Part shown: positions 7,948-15,917 of the stretch, one piece after another
Numbering within the stretch: position 1 is the stretch's first letter
Layout: each line of letters opens with the position of its first letter
Assembly (NCBI GenBank): GCA_028688175.1
Contig: JAQTYS010000001.1
Span: forward strand, 1 to 52,145
Reading direction: 5' to 3'
DNA: 52,145 bases
DNA from: Methanothrix sp.
GTDB taxonomy: Archaea; Halobacteriota; Methanosarcinia; Methanotrichales; Methanotrichaceae
Position numbers and translations under genes: made by a program
Notes under the pieces: generated by a model
Seen by the model: only the letters and a program-made list of their open reading frames with translations
What the model was told of the DNA's origin: nothing
Database searches by the model: none

Positions 7948-8303
7948 CAGCAATTGAATTTAAAGTGAATGACCCAGAAGCGCCCAAACTGTTGATTAAC
8001 CTGTTTAACACGGCTCTACCGGAAAGCGGAGCAGATCTTTGCGTGGGGGTATCCGTCACCGGTAGCGGACAGGCCGAATACCTTAACATATCGTTTAGTT
8101 CCCCGGCGAGCGCGGTGTTATCGGTTAAAAGAACCGTAGGAGCCACAACCGTATCCCAGAAACTCAACGGGGGTGCAGCGATTGTTGCAGGACAACTGTA
8201 TCAGGCAACGATTCTTGTAGCGCCTGGGGAAACGATTAATTTCGGGTATGCAGCGACTACGAACGTATATAACCTGATTATTGCCGAGGTTATACAGTCA
8301 TGA
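7944..8303 (+). CDS. Beta-rich virion protein
   Basis: 119 residues with a regular alternating pattern (YLNISFSSPASAVLSVKRT, YQATILVAPGETINFGY) that suggests a small jelly-roll or decoration-type beta domain. It is translationally coupled to both neighbours. Possible capsid decoration or fibre anchor; no firm family. Confidence 0.5.
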   Translation: MTAIEFKVNDPEAPKLLINLFNTALPESGADLCVGVSVTGSGQAEYLNISFSSPASAVLSVKRTVGATTVSQKLNGGAAIVAGQLYQATILVAPGETINFGYAATTNVYNLIIAEVIQS

Positions 8304-9163
8304 GCAGCCCGTCTTTTCCGGTATCTGGTAGTGGTAGTAGCGGAGAAGGGACATCTGACCATTCTCTCCTTACTAACCGTGATTCTGCGGACCAACATCC
8401 AGCGGCTTCCATTACTCCCGTTACTACCAATTTCGATGGCAACCTGTCATCGGCTGACGATACGGTTCAGAAAGCGCTTGAAACGCTTGATGCGTCGGTT
8501 GTTGCCAAATCTCTGTTTGACGCGAATACGATTATCAAGGCTGATTCTGATAATACCCCTGCTGCTCTGACAGTCGGAGAACAAACGATAGTAGGCCGTA
8601 TTACGTCTGGGGTTATCGCTGCTCTTTCAGCGACTCAAGTCAGAACCCTCCTCAATGTCGCGGATGGCGCAAATGCATATACGTTGCCTACTGCTGCCGC
8701 TGGCACGTTAGGCGGGATAAAAGTGGGAACCCGGTTATCTATTGCGGACGGGGTTCTTTCTGCCGATGAACAGGCTGGTGGAAGTGGTTCTTATATTATC
8801 CAGAATGTAATACCCGCAGTTGTGTCAGTAGATACAGTATTTACACATTATGTATGCCCTATCGCTGGAACAATATCACTTGCAATGATGAGTTTAGAGT
8901 CTGCTCCAAGTGCTTCTACTACTTACTGTAAAGTTCAGGTTATGAAAAATGGGTTGCTTGAGACCGATTCGATATTTACCAGTGATGCAGCAATGCAGAT
9001 TACAGAGGTTACAAGTGCCACGAATGGGGTTTATCAAGCGAGTGGAACTTTAGATTCAGGAAGAACTGCGGTAGTGGCAGGAGATGTAATCTGGATACGA
9101 GTTAATCAGGCTGATGCAGGATCTGCTGGTTTAAGAGTTCAGGTTAAAATTGATTGGACGTGA
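8300..9163 (+). CDS. Tail fibre-like protein
   Basis: 287 residues. The N-terminal half contains DHSLLTNRDSADQHP and LSSADDTVQKALETLDA, both recurrent in phage tail fibres, then TAAAGTLGGIKVGTRLSIADGVLSAD, a classic fibre shaft segment. The C-terminal 110 residues form a beta domain ending IRVNQADAGSAGLRVQVKIDWT, probably a receptor-facing head. It is followed by three LamG-fold genes, making this a host-recognition cluster. Confidence 0.7.
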   Translation: MSSPSFPVSGSGSSGEGTSDHSLLTNRDSADQHPAASITPVTTNFDGNLSSADDTVQKALETLDASVVAKSLFDANTIIKADSDNTPAALTVGEQTIVGRITSGVIAALSATQVRTLLNVADGANAYTLPTAAAGTLGGIKVGTRLSIADGVLSADEQAGGSGSYIIQNVIPAVVSVDTVFTHYVCPIAGTISLAMMSLESAPSASTTYCKVQVMKNGLLETDSIFTSDAAMQITEVTSATNGVYQASGTLDSGRTAVVAGDVIWIRVNQADAGSAGLRVQVKIDWT

Positions 9164-9168
9164 TTCTG

Positions 9169-9894
9169 ATGGTTGGTAAATATCCGTCAATTTTTCAAAA
9201 CGCCGTGTTATGGGCACCATTACTACATTCTGCCGGGTATACTAACGATATTGATGAGTTCCCAATCATACCAAGTGGAGTTACTGTAACTAACAATGGA
9301 TCATGGACGAAATCAGATTTAGGCAATAATAAATCAGTCTTGGTGTTTGATGGATCTACTAACTACATATCACTAACTGACGATGTTGCATGGGATATAT
9401 ATGATGGTGATTTTACCATTTCGGCATGGGTTAAATTTTCAAGCGTTTCTGTAAGTAATGGGGTGTTTGGGCAACGGGTTGATTTAAACAATTATGTTGC
9501 TCTTCGATGGATTACTGATTCGAACGTTATTTTATTAAATGGGTATTCTGGAGGGACGGTGAATTTTAATTATACATGCCCGTTTACACCAATAGCAAAT
9601 ATCTGGTATTATTTAGTTATAATGAAATCCGGGTCTGCGTGTTTAATGTATATAGATGATATAAATCAGACCGTCACTGAATTACAAGCATGGAGAAATA
9701 CAACAAATATTGCTGCACCGCTTACAGTTGGACTTGGTGGAGCAGTAAATATGTCCGGTTGTATCTATGATTTGAGGATTTACAAAGGCAGGGCACTTAC
9801 ACTTCCAGAGATTAAATTGCTGGTAAAAATCACTCATCCAGTAACAGGTAGTGGTATGATTCCCGGCCCTTACGATTATTGGCGGTTGAGTTAA
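9169..9894 (+). CDS. LamG/concanavalin-like domain protein (1 of 3)
   Basis: 241 residues from the ATG at 9169 (an in-frame ATG at 9154 is possible). It has the LamG signature: LVFDGSTNYISL, DFTISAWVKFSS, YYLVIMKSGSACLMYIDD and a closing IYDLRIYKGRALTLPEI. This fold binds carbohydrate or protein ligands on many viral and cell-surface proteins. Two further LamG genes follow with almost no spacing. It probably binds host surface glycans; no signal peptide is present, consistent with a virion protein. Confidence 0.7.
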   Translation: MVGKYPSIFQNAVLWAPLLHSAGYTNDIDEFPIIPSGVTVTNNGSWTKSDLGNNKSVLVFDGSTNYISLTDDVAWDIYDGDFTISAWVKFSSVSVSNGVFGQRVDLNNYVALRWITDSNVILLNGYSGGTVNFNYTCPFTPIANIWYYLVIMKSGSACLMYIDDINQTVTELQAWRNTTNIAAPLTVGLGGAVNMSGCIYDLRIYKGRALTLPEIKLLVKITHPVTGSGMIPGPYDYWRLS

Positions 9895-9895
9895 A

Positions 9896-10495
9896 ATGAC
9901 TTTAACAACGTATAAAGACCACCAGGAATTATTTGCAAATTGTAACGGTTATTGGGATCTTCGGAATAATACTTTGCCGATAACAGGAACCGTATCCGGG
10001 ACAATTACAGGATCGGTTGTTACTCCTGACAGATTTGGTGTTGCTAATCGGGCTTACTTATTTGACGGAACTGATGATAAAATAACAATGGGGAATACTG
10101 CGGTATCTATTAAATCGTTGTTAGTATGGGTTAAATTATCATCTACTACTCAATCCATTCTCAAATTAACCGATACACCTCATACAATAACCGTGTCGTC
10201 AGGAACGCTTACTGCATCTGGGTGGCCTGCTACAGTAGTTCTATATGTTAATGGTGCGTCTGGTTCAACCGTTGATACAAATTGGGCATTGATCGGTATT
10301 ACAACATCGGGAGATGCATTCGCAGCATCGAATTTGATATTAGGATACGATGGGTCTTCATACTTGAATGGATTAATTGGTGAAATTCTAACATTTTCAA
10401 CCCAATTGAGCGCAGTTGAAATGAAGACGTTTTACAATTTAATGTCTAAATATACATTATATCCATTGATTGCATCACCACGAGGTCAAGAATGA
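9896..10495 (+). CDS. LamG-like protein (2 of 3)
   Basis: 199 residues, shorter than its two neighbours. It retains AYLFDGTDDKITMG, IKSLLVWVKLSS and the final IGEILTFSTQLSAVEMKTFY, matching the LamG start and end strands. It overlaps the next gene by four bases. The shorter middle suggests loss of peripheral strands relative to copies 1 and 3. Confidence 0.6.
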   Translation: MTLTTYKDHQELFANCNGYWDLRNNTLPITGTVSGTITGSVVTPDRFGVANRAYLFDGTDDKITMGNTAVSIKSLLVWVKLSSTTQSILKLTDTPHTITVSSGTLTASGWPATVVLYVNGASGSTVDTNWALIGITTSGDAFAASNLILGYDGSSYLNGLIGEILTFSTQLSAVEMKTFYNLMSKYTLYPLIASPRGQE

Positions 10496-11214
10496 GCATA
10501 TTAAATCTTGAAACATTGAAACGCAATGGATGCGTTTTGTGGTGGTCTGGGACGGTAGCGACATCGGGAACATATGATGATGATGGTAACAAACAAGGCT
10601 TTTTAATCCTCCCTGATGGTGTGACGGTAACGCCAAGTGGAACATTTACTACGGTTAAAGGCAAAGACGGTATAACTTACTTAAAATTTGATGGATCTAC
10701 CAATTATGTTTCATTGAGTAATCATGCAAATTTTGATATTGGGGTATCAAATTCACCATTTACAATTTGTGGATGGGTTAAATTAAATTCAGATGATCAC
10801 ATGATCATATGTCGTGGGGGGGGGTTTGATGCTTTTAACTCAACAACAGGATATCAATATCTGTTAGATTTGTTTCCAGCATCAAATGCGTATTGGCAGT
10901 GGTGGACAGGATCTGCTCAAGGGGCGATCGCGTTTTCACCATCATTACTCGTTACTGGGACTTGGAAATTTTTAACTATTGTATATGATGGGACTACAAC
11001 TACGATCTACGTAGATTTGGTATTTGTTGTTAGTGCAACATCTACATATGTAAAACCATCATCATCACAATATACGCGAGTTGGAGCATCGGTGAGACAA
11101 AGTCAACTCGATTACCCTACAAATGGCAACATCAAAGACCTGATGATTTTCAAAGGTAAGGCACTCGATACTAATCAAATCGGAGCAATTATGGAAGAAA
11201 CATACATATATTGA
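10492..11214 (+). CDS. LamG-like protein (3 of 3)
   Basis: 240 residues, closest to copy 1: LKFDGSTNYVSLSNHANFDI, FTICGWVKLNSDD, WKFLTIVYDGTTTTIYVDLVFV and IKDLMIFKGKALDTNQIGAI. Copies 1 and 3 share the short introduction IIPSGVTVT / ILPDGVTVT, implying tandem duplication followed by divergence. Likely host-surface binding. Confidence 0.7.
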   Translation: MSILNLETLKRNGCVLWWSGTVATSGTYDDDGNKQGFLILPDGVTVTPSGTFTTVKGKDGITYLKFDGSTNYVSLSNHANFDIGVSNSPFTICGWVKLNSDDHMIICRGGGFDAFNSTTGYQYLLDLFPASNAYWQWWTGSAQGAIAFSPSLLVTGTWKFLTIVYDGTTTTIYVDLVFVVSATSTYVKPSSSQYTRVGASVRQSQLDYPTNGNIKDLMIFKGKALDTNQIGAIMEETYIY

Positions 11215-11233
11215 AGTGAACCAGGAGACAATA

Positions 11234-11722
11234 ATGGATTACGAAGGCATCAACAACCCAGAAGACAGGCAGAAATGTTCAGGAGACGCATTTCGGTTTC
11301 ATAAATCCTACAAGGCCATCCCTCGCATGCTTTTTTCTACGATATCAAAAGCGTTCTCGCTTGTAAAAACCCCAGATGACTGGTTAAACGGGATAACTGG
11401 CAACATTGGCGTTATCCGAGACATTTACCGGGACGAATATCTTACCCACGAAAAACAGGAGGGCAGAAAAAACGTTGTTAGTTCGTCGTTGCCGTTCGGG
11501 TTGTCTATTCTATTTTACGACCCGAATTATGCAGAGGTTGCAAATTGGTTTATCTATCGGATATGCCAGGAATACGAAGCCGGCAGTTTTACTTTTGCAC
11601 CTACACATGTTATCCCGGATTGTTGGTATCAGGATGGGAGGGGACGAGCCATGCCGGATTATCAAGATGCGATGCGAATAATCCAGGAACAAACCGAAAA
11701 ATATAAGGAAGATAAGGCATAA
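11234..11722 (+). CDS. Hypothetical protein at the end of the fibre operon
   Basis: 162 residues. The start at 11234 is chosen because AGGAG lies seven bases upstream. Mixed alpha/beta composition with a conserved-looking core (VVSSSLPFGLSILFYDPNYAEVANWFIYRIC) and a charged C-terminal helix. I do not recognise the family. A promoter-like sequence lies at its 3' end. Confidence 0.55.
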   Translation: MDYEGINNPEDRQKCSGDAFRFHKSYKAIPRMLFSTISKAFSLVKTPDDWLNGITGNIGVIRDIYRDEYLTHEKQEGRKNVVSSSLPFGLSILFYDPNYAEVANWFIYRICQEYEAGSFTFAPTHVIPDCWYQDGRGRAMPDYQDAMRIIQEQTEKYKEDKA

Positions 11723-11890
11723 TATAGTAGTGTGCCAGGGTAGCGGGGTCAAACCCTTACCTTGGTATTGGCCAGGATTAAACTGGCGGGTTCATATTGA
11801 TTAAACCTGTATATCTTTTACTCGTTGCATGTATCCCAGAGGGGAATACCGATCCGGTCATGCCAGGGTCAAACCTGGTATGATCACTAA
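11698..11890 (+). ncRNA. Candidate structured non-coding RNA with three hairpins
   Basis: No convincing gene lies between 11723 and 11898. A TATA-like AAATATAAGG (11698-11707) and an ATAATATAGTA element (11719-11729) resemble other viral promoters. Downstream are three hairpins: CCAGGGTA/TACCTTGG with an inner GGG/CCC (11735-11765), GCCAG/CTGGC (11771-11787), and a nine-pair stem CATGCCAGG/CCTGGTATG with one G-T pair (11859-11882). The loops are GTCAAA, ATTAAA and GTCAAA. It may be a viral RNA or a complex bidirectional terminator. Confidence 0.4.
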
Positions 11891-11898
11891 AAAAGAAT

Positions 11899-12165
11899 TT
11901 ATTCTAATGCCTGTTTATCAGTTGCGTTCCTATAAGGCATATACGGATACAACGGGCACGTGAAATTTCTACAGTTTTTATCATTTGCCTGGTCATAAAA
12001 CCCCATGCAATCATAACATTTTGCTTTTATCGCCTCATTTCTGGTTATCCTGAATCCCTTCAAGAACTGGATGAGTTCTCCTCTCCCCTGAAATCGACTT
12101 CCATACTTCTCAAGCATGGTAAGAAATTCACTCTTTCTTTCTCTGGGTATGCTTTTTGATACCAT
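11899..12165 (-). CDS. Small cysteine-rich viral protein
   Basis: 88 residues with KCYDCMGFYDQANDKNCRNFTCPLYPYMPYR near the C-terminus: four Cys in a C-x2-C ... C-x4-C arrangement. The pattern KCxDC...CPLxPYR is one I associate with small phage proteins of unknown function. The N-terminal half is helical and basic. Transcribed from its own minus-strand promoter, towards the LamG operon. Confidence 0.6.
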   Translation of the reverse strand: MVSKSIPRERKSEFLTMLEKYGSRFQGRGELIQFLKGFRITRNEAIKAKCYDCMGFYDQANDKNCRNFTCPLYPYMPYRNATDKQALE

Positions 12166-12205
12166 ACAGATACTATATGCTTGTTAATCATATAAGTTAT
12201 CGTCT
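12166..12205 (-). promoter_or_regulatory. Minus-strand promoter
   Basis: On the minus strand TTATATGA (about 12193-12200) is followed by CATATAGTATCTGT, similar to the AATATAGTATTGT element of the plus-strand promoter at 12300, and then directly by the ATG at 12165. A leaderless transcript is predicted. Confidence 0.45.
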
Positions 12206-12285
12206 CAAGTGTGTTATGTTCTGTAATAGGCTGTATGACCAGTTTAAAAAATTGAAACACGAGTTTTTACCGATTACACAACAAT

Positions 12286-12330
12286 TATTTATAATATTGC
12301 GACTAATATAGTATTGTAACAGGTGAGAGA
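12286..12330 (+). promoter_or_regulatory. Promoter with TATA box and CTAATATAGTA element
   Basis: TTTATAATA at 12288-12296, CTAATATAGTA at 12303-12313 and a GGTGAGAGA ribosome binding site from 12322. The 31 bases 12300-12330 are repeated exactly at 16489-16519 in front of another gene. Confidence 0.65.
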
Positions 12331-12334
12331 AATC

Positions 12335-12595
12335 ATGGATTACGAAGAATGGCAGGATGCACAGGAAGAGAAGAAAGAACTGCTCGACAAATACTTTAAA
12401 ACTCTCGAATCGGTAGATATCGAACCGAGTAACGCCGATGAGGTATCAGAATGCTATGACAAACTTGTATCGGTCATGTGCATCCTACGGCAGATAAAAG
12501 AACAGGTATGCAGACTTGAAGATGATTTCCCAGCCGGTAACGAGCCAACCGATGAGCCTGGGTATGACGATTCGGTATGGGAGGGAGACCGATGA
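12335..12595 (+). CDS. Hypothetical acidic helical protein
   Basis: 86 residues from the ATG at 12335, set by the GGTGAG ribosome binding site. Strongly acidic and mostly helical, with a possible coiled coil (VSVMCILRQIKEQVCRLEDD). First gene of a short operon with its own promoter. Function unknown. Confidence 0.55.
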   Translation: MDYEEWQDAQEEKKELLDKYFKTLESVDIEPSNADEVSECYDKLVSVMCILRQIKEQVCRLEDDFPAGNEPTDEPGYDDSVWEGDR

Positions 12596-12696
12596 TGACC
12601 CTCCTTTCACGCACGATAAGAGACCGTCCTGCAAACGAAGACGAAATACGAGGGATGGGAGAAAAAGAAGACATAGAGACAGTTATCTTGGTTTAA
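12592..12696 (+). CDS. Hypothetical 34-residue protein
   Basis: Starts in an ATGATG overlap with the preceding stop and ends 14 bases into the 3' end of the convergent gene. Contains RTIRDRPANEDEIRGMGEKED. The coupling supports translation; function unknown. Confidence 0.35.
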   Translation: MMTLLSRTIRDRPANEDEIRGMGEKEDIETVILV

Positions 12697-12973
12697 TTTT
12701 TAAGAATTGTTCTAACTCTTTTCTACTTTTACATTGTTCTGCTTTGGTGATAGACGTTAATAAGTCGCGTTTTATGCTTTTAAACCAAGGATCATTCCCG
12801 CAAATGTCATGAATTATTTGTTTTATTTCCTTTGCGTCTCTTATTCCTTCGACTCTTGACGAGAATTCCTTGAGTATTTGTATATAGTCATATTCAAAAT
12901 CGTTATTCTTTTCATCGTATCTTGACCGTATGCGGTCAATTACAAAATCTACAAGATTAGGGTTTAATATCAT
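12683..12973 (-). CDS. Hypothetical helical protein
   Basis: 96 residues from the ATG at 12973, preferred because GGAGA lies upstream and the previous minus-strand gene stops three bases before it. All-helical prediction with a charged pattern (DFVIDRIRSRYDEKNNDFEYDYIQILKEF). Second gene of a minus-strand pair. No family recognised. Confidence 0.55.
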   Translation of the reverse strand: MILNPNLVDFVIDRIRSRYDEKNNDFEYDYIQILKEFSSRVEGIRDAKEIKQIIHDICGNDPWFKSIKRDLLTSITKAEQCKSRKELEQFLKIKPR

Positions 12974-12975
12974 GG

Positions 12976-13614
12976 TTAGTCTCTCCAATTGTCGCTATAC
13001 AGGAATCCGCACTTCATACATTTCCGGCGCTGGTATTTACCATATGCGTTTACCAAGAACCCGGCCTTCCCGCACTTTTCATTGCCACATCGAGGGCATA
13101 TTGGAGTTGTTTTGTCTATTACTTCAGAATTCTCATGCTCCAGTTTAAGATTTTGATATCGTGTCTTATGCTTTGCAATCTTATCGGGTTCTGCATTATA
13201 TTCTTTCATGTAATCCCGCATATAATCGCGGTATTCCTCATAATCCCGCTTTGCCCGCAGTGCAGCCCGTTCAGCATCAACAATCTCTTCTTTTTCTCTT
13301 AATACATCGTGTATCGTTTTTTCTTCTGGTTTATCTTGGGCACTCTTTACAATTTCGGGCTTTTGTTTAGGTTCAATATACCTCAAATCACCCGGGCCGA
13401 GAAACGTTCTCTCATCAAGGTTTGTATCTCCTCTTTCAGATTTGAAATCAGCATAACAATCTTTGCAGAATGTAATTCCCCCTCCCATATCCATATAGAA
13501 AACAACGTTGTCCGCTTCTATTGGTTTGAAATTGCCTATTTTACATCCTGGCTTTGAACAACAATAGAACTCTCCTTCCTTAATGGGATTGTTCGATTCA
13601 GTCATATATTCCAT
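12976..13614 (-). CDS. Zinc-binding protein with N- and C-terminal zinc sites
   Basis: 212 residues from the ATG at 13614 (a GTG three codons upstream, at 13623, is possible). The N-terminal part has CCSKPGC ... CKDC; the C-terminal part has CPRCGNEKCG...YQRRKCMKCG, a zinc ribbon like those of transposase-associated InsA and of some regulators. A long charged helical region lies between. Probably nucleic-acid binding. Its promoter region is the AT-rich stretch shared with the divergent RHH gene. Confidence 0.6.
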   Translation of the reverse strand: MEYMTESNNPIKEGEFYCCSKPGCKIGNFKPIEADNVVFYMDMGGGITFCKDCYADFKSERGDTNLDERTFLGPGDLRYIEPKQKPEIVKSAQDKPEEKTIHDVLREKEEIVDAERAALRAKRDYEEYRDYMRDYMKEYNAEPDKIAKHKTRYQNLKLEHENSEVIDKTTPICPRCGNEKCGKAGFLVNAYGKYQRRKCMKCGFLYSDNWRD

Positions 13615-13922
13615 ATTGCACACGCACGTATATTAACATGCGTTAAAACTTATAATTCATAATGATAAGCATTAGAATAAAAAATAATATGACACTTTAC
13701 ACATTCATGTAATCTAAAATAACGTAAAATGTAAAACGTATAACCTATAACTATACCATACCATTATGAATCATTGATTATACGTTATACATTATTTTAG
13801 ATTTCATGTTTACACATATAGTCATATTTTTAGTTATCAAAAACTGATATTTAAAGTGATATGTTGGTATATAAACGACAATATGATTATATGCTTATCG
13901 CTCATATAGTTAAGTGGTAAAA
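13615..13922. promoter_or_regulatory. AT-rich divergent control region with nested inverted repeats
   Basis: About 300 bases without a gene. Two perfect inverted pairs are nested: ATCTAAAATAA (13712-13722) with TTATTTTAGAT (13792-13802), and AACGTATAA (13735-13743) with TTATACGTT (13778-13786). The 12-mer TATACGTTATAC at 13779-13790 recurs at 31912-31923. A TATA box (GTATATAAAC, about 13868-13877) serves the plus-strand gene at 13923, and TTATAAG near 13645 may serve the minus-strand gene. This is a candidate operator region or replication origin. Confidence 0.55.
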
Positions 13923-14054
13923 GTGGATAAAAAACAGAAAGTGACGGCCACTATTTCAAAAGCACTTGTAGAGCGTATTGACGAGGACCGCGATTTGGTG
14001 AGCCGGTCGGCATGGATTGAGAGACTATTGAGAAAAGCAATGGGAGAGGAGTAA
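13923..14054 (+). CDS. Ribbon-helix-helix regulator
   Basis: 43 residues with a GTG start (another in-frame GTG lies at 13914). KVTATISKALVERIDEDRDLVSRSAWIERLLRKAM fits the RHH fold: a beta strand (KVTATIS), helix A, and helix B containing SRSAWIERLLRKA. RHH dimers bind DNA in the major groove and often repress their own promoter. The inverted repeats just upstream are natural candidate sites (inference). Confidence 0.75.
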   Translation: MDKKQKVTATISKALVERIDEDRDLVSRSAWIERLLRKAMGEE

Positions 14055-14058
14055 AACT

Positions 14059-14220
14059 ATGGAATGCGGATTTGCAGATAAGTTCAGGGTTATCCGGACT
14101 GTATGTGATGAGAGACGGATAAAACATACCCGGATGTTGCCAGGAATATTTGAGAGAGAACAGGCTGAAGATATCGTTGCTGCATGCAATAGCAAAGAAT
14201 ACAAAATCGAGGCGGTATAG
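14059..14220 (+). CDS. Hypothetical 53-residue protein
   Basis: Starts four bases after the RHH gene and ends with TAG directly before the TTG start of thymidylate kinase, in the same frame. Basic in the middle (RRIKHTRMLPGIF). No family recognised. Confidence 0.45.
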   Translation: MECGFADKFRVIRTVCDERRIKHTRMLPGIFEREQAEDIVAACNSKEYKIEAV

Positions 14221-14772
14221 TTGTATATCGCGTTTGTTGGCATTGATGGGGTTGGAAAAACCACCATAATCAACCGGATACAGGATTCGGGAATGGACGC
14301 GGTATTTACCCGGGAACCGTATTACAACATCCCAAAGACATACAATGACCCAGTAGAGGCATCTTACGAGTTTGCAAAAGATAGGTATAGGCACATGAAA
14401 GATGTCATCATCCCGGCGAAAGAGGCGGGAAAGCACATTATATCTGATAGATGTTACCTATGCAACCTCGCGTATCAGTCGCATGATGGCCTGATTGATT
14501 TACAATGGTTAATGGGATTGCAGCCTCTAAATCTGGTATTCCCCGATGCGGTAATATGGATGCAGTCTGACCCTAACATAGCAGCAAAACGATCTGGGGA
14601 AGATGCCTGGCGGTTATCGGAAATACAGCACATATATGCAGAGGTTATTAATTCCCGTGACCTTCCCCGGGTAAACTGGTATCTGGTAACGGTTGATGAG
14701 AAAAGTCCGGATGAAGTGTATGTAGAAGTGGCGCTTTTAATCAGCGAGTTGATGAGGGATAATGGCAGGTAG
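14221..14772 (+). CDS. tmk: Thymidylate kinase-like dNMP kinase
   Basis: 183 residues with a TTG start, forced because a stop codon lies immediately upstream and the first strand begins at residue 3. P-loop GIDGVGKTT at residues 7-15, a FTREPY motif (dTMP-binding loop) and an SDRCYLCNLAYQ motif matching the DR(Y/W)xxSxxAYQ of Tmk. It would phosphorylate dTMP to dTDP. It lies three genes before ThyA, completing a dTTP branch. Shorter than the usual ~205 residues, mainly at the lid region. Confidence 0.8.
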   Translation: MYIAFVGIDGVGKTTIINRIQDSGMDAVFTREPYYNIPKTYNDPVEASYEFAKDRYRHMKDVIIPAKEAGKHIISDRCYLCNLAYQSHDGLIDLQWLMGLQPLNLVFPDAVIWMQSDPNIAAKRSGEDAWRLSEIQHIYAEVINSRDLPRVNWYLVTVDEKSPDEVYVEVALLISELMRDNGR

Positions 14773-14992
14773 TTATCAGCATGTATTGCATGGTTGGTCC
14801 CTAATTGAAAATATGGGGGATGCTCAAGAGGCAGTTGAAGAACTAATGTGGTTGGTTCAATCACAAATAGGAACAAAGAAAGCAAAAGATTTACTTAAAT
14901 CAAGATTCTACCCCATGCAAAGGGGAGAAATTAAAAAAGATAAATCTTTTGAGAAAGTAACACGGTTGATGCACGATACGCGGGAGATGTGA
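14762..14992 (+). CDS. Hypothetical protein
   Basis: 76 residues, overlapping the end of the kinase gene. Mostly helical (AQEAVEELMWLVQSQIGTKKAKDLLKSR) with a basic tail. Position between Tmk and ThyA suggests, but does not show, a link to nucleotide metabolism. Confidence 0.5.
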   Translation: MAGSYQHVLHGWSLIENMGDAQEAVEELMWLVQSQIGTKKAKDLLKSRFYPMQRGEIKKDKSFEKVTRLMHDTREM

Positions 14993-15240
14993 TGGCTAAA
15001 CGATGTGCGAAGTGCGATTACAAATTAGATGATATGTGCCGGTTCTGGCAACAGTGGAGAAAGGAAGTCAGGATACCCAATTGTTCAGAAAATGCAATAA
15101 AACGCGCAAGAGAAGAGGGGGCTTTGCAATATGCTCCGATGGGGATACCGGGAGGAACTAAAATAAAGGATTTTGCGCTCCTTAACAAGATATGGAATGA
15201 AGAATTCCCTGTGAAACATAAGAATGAGGATTCAAAATGA
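14992..15240 (+). CDS. Small Cys-containing protein
   Basis: 82 residues from the ATG at 14992 (a GTG at 14989 is possible). N-terminal CAKCDYKLDDMCRFW has three Cys in C-x2-C-x7-C spacing; a fourth lies near residue 31. Possibly one zinc site. It overlaps ThyA by four bases. Function unknown. Confidence 0.5.
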   Translation: MAKRCAKCDYKLDDMCRFWQQWRKEVRIPNCSENAIKRAREEGALQYAPMGIPGGTKIKDFALLNKIWNEEFPVKHKNEDSK

Positions 15241-15917
15241 TCCGCTCAATAAAAGCAGCAACGGCATCGCAGGCCTATAAGGTGTTATTTTGGCATTTGA
15301 TGGAGAAAGGTGAGAGATTCATATCAGAGGACGGTGCAGACTGCCGGATTCTGGATACCGTGATATGTCATATCGATAAACCCATGGAACAGTTACCAGA
15401 ACTCATCAAGATGTCTCCGCTTGGACCGCTGGCAATGGCTCAATATGTGAGAGATTTCGTTGATGGTGTTCCTGACGATGACCCGCGCCCGATGGATTTT
15501 GAATATACGTATCATGAGAGGTTATTTGATTACGATTTCCCGGAATGTTACGACAAAGTGAACCAGATTCAGAACATCATAACCAAATTGCAGCGTAACC
15601 AGTTTACTCGGCGGGCGGTGGCTGTTCTATGGCAGCCGTGGATAGATATCTATTCAGAAGACCCGCCCTGCCTGGATATGGTTAAGTTCGGCATATCGCG
15701 CGACTGCAGGCGGTTGAATATGTCCTGCGTGTTCAGAAGCCACGATTTGATTGGCGGATGGGTAAATAACGTATACGCGATCGCTTATCTGCTGAAATAT
15801 ATTGCTGAAAATATCGGGCGGGATGTTGGATACCTTGAGATAATATCATTTGACGGGCATGCGTATATGAAAGACCAGTGGCAGATTGATAGACTGAAGG
15901 AGATGATAAAGAGATGA
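15237..15917 (+). CDS. thyA: Thymidylate synthase (archaeal ThyA type)
   Basis: 226 residues. The catalytic Cys lies in PPCLDMVKF (Cys145), followed by SRDCRRLNMSCVFRSHDLIGGWVNN, which matches the RSxDxxxG...N motif that binds dUMP, and SFDGHAY near the C-terminus, matching the HxY motif. The Asn after GGWV is kept, which favours dUMP methylation over dCMP hydroxymethylation. Length and divergence fit the archaeal family (about 220 residues). Linked with Tmk. Confidence 0.8.
   Translation: MIRSIKAATASQAYKVLFWHLMEKGERFISEDGADCRILDTVICHIDKPMEQLPELIKMSPLGPLAMAQYVRDFVDGVPDDDPRPMDFEYTYHERLFDYDFPECYDKVNQIQNIITKLQRNQFTRRAVAVLWQPWIDIYSEDPPCLDMVKFGISRDCRRLNMSCVFRSHDLIGGWVNNVYAIAYLLKYIAENIGRDVGYLEIISFDGHAYMKDQWQIDRLKEMIKR

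Noticed and set aside
11735..11765. tRNA-like structure because of GGGGTCAAACCC
   Set aside because: The loop is one base short for a T-loop, no anticodon arm or acceptor stem can be formed, and the outer stem is part of a simple hairpin.
13951..14436. Long minus-strand open frame (161 residues)
   Set aside because: It lies opposite the RHH gene and thymidylate kinase, which have clear motifs, and its translation shows no recognisable features.
14059..14772. TAG between two same-frame genes (also at 22147-22149) as pyrrolysine readthrough
   Set aside because: Other gene pairs in this genome have the same tight in-frame arrangement with TAA (19848, 31082, 37295), so it reflects packing style. 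Start codons and products after the stops make sense on their own.
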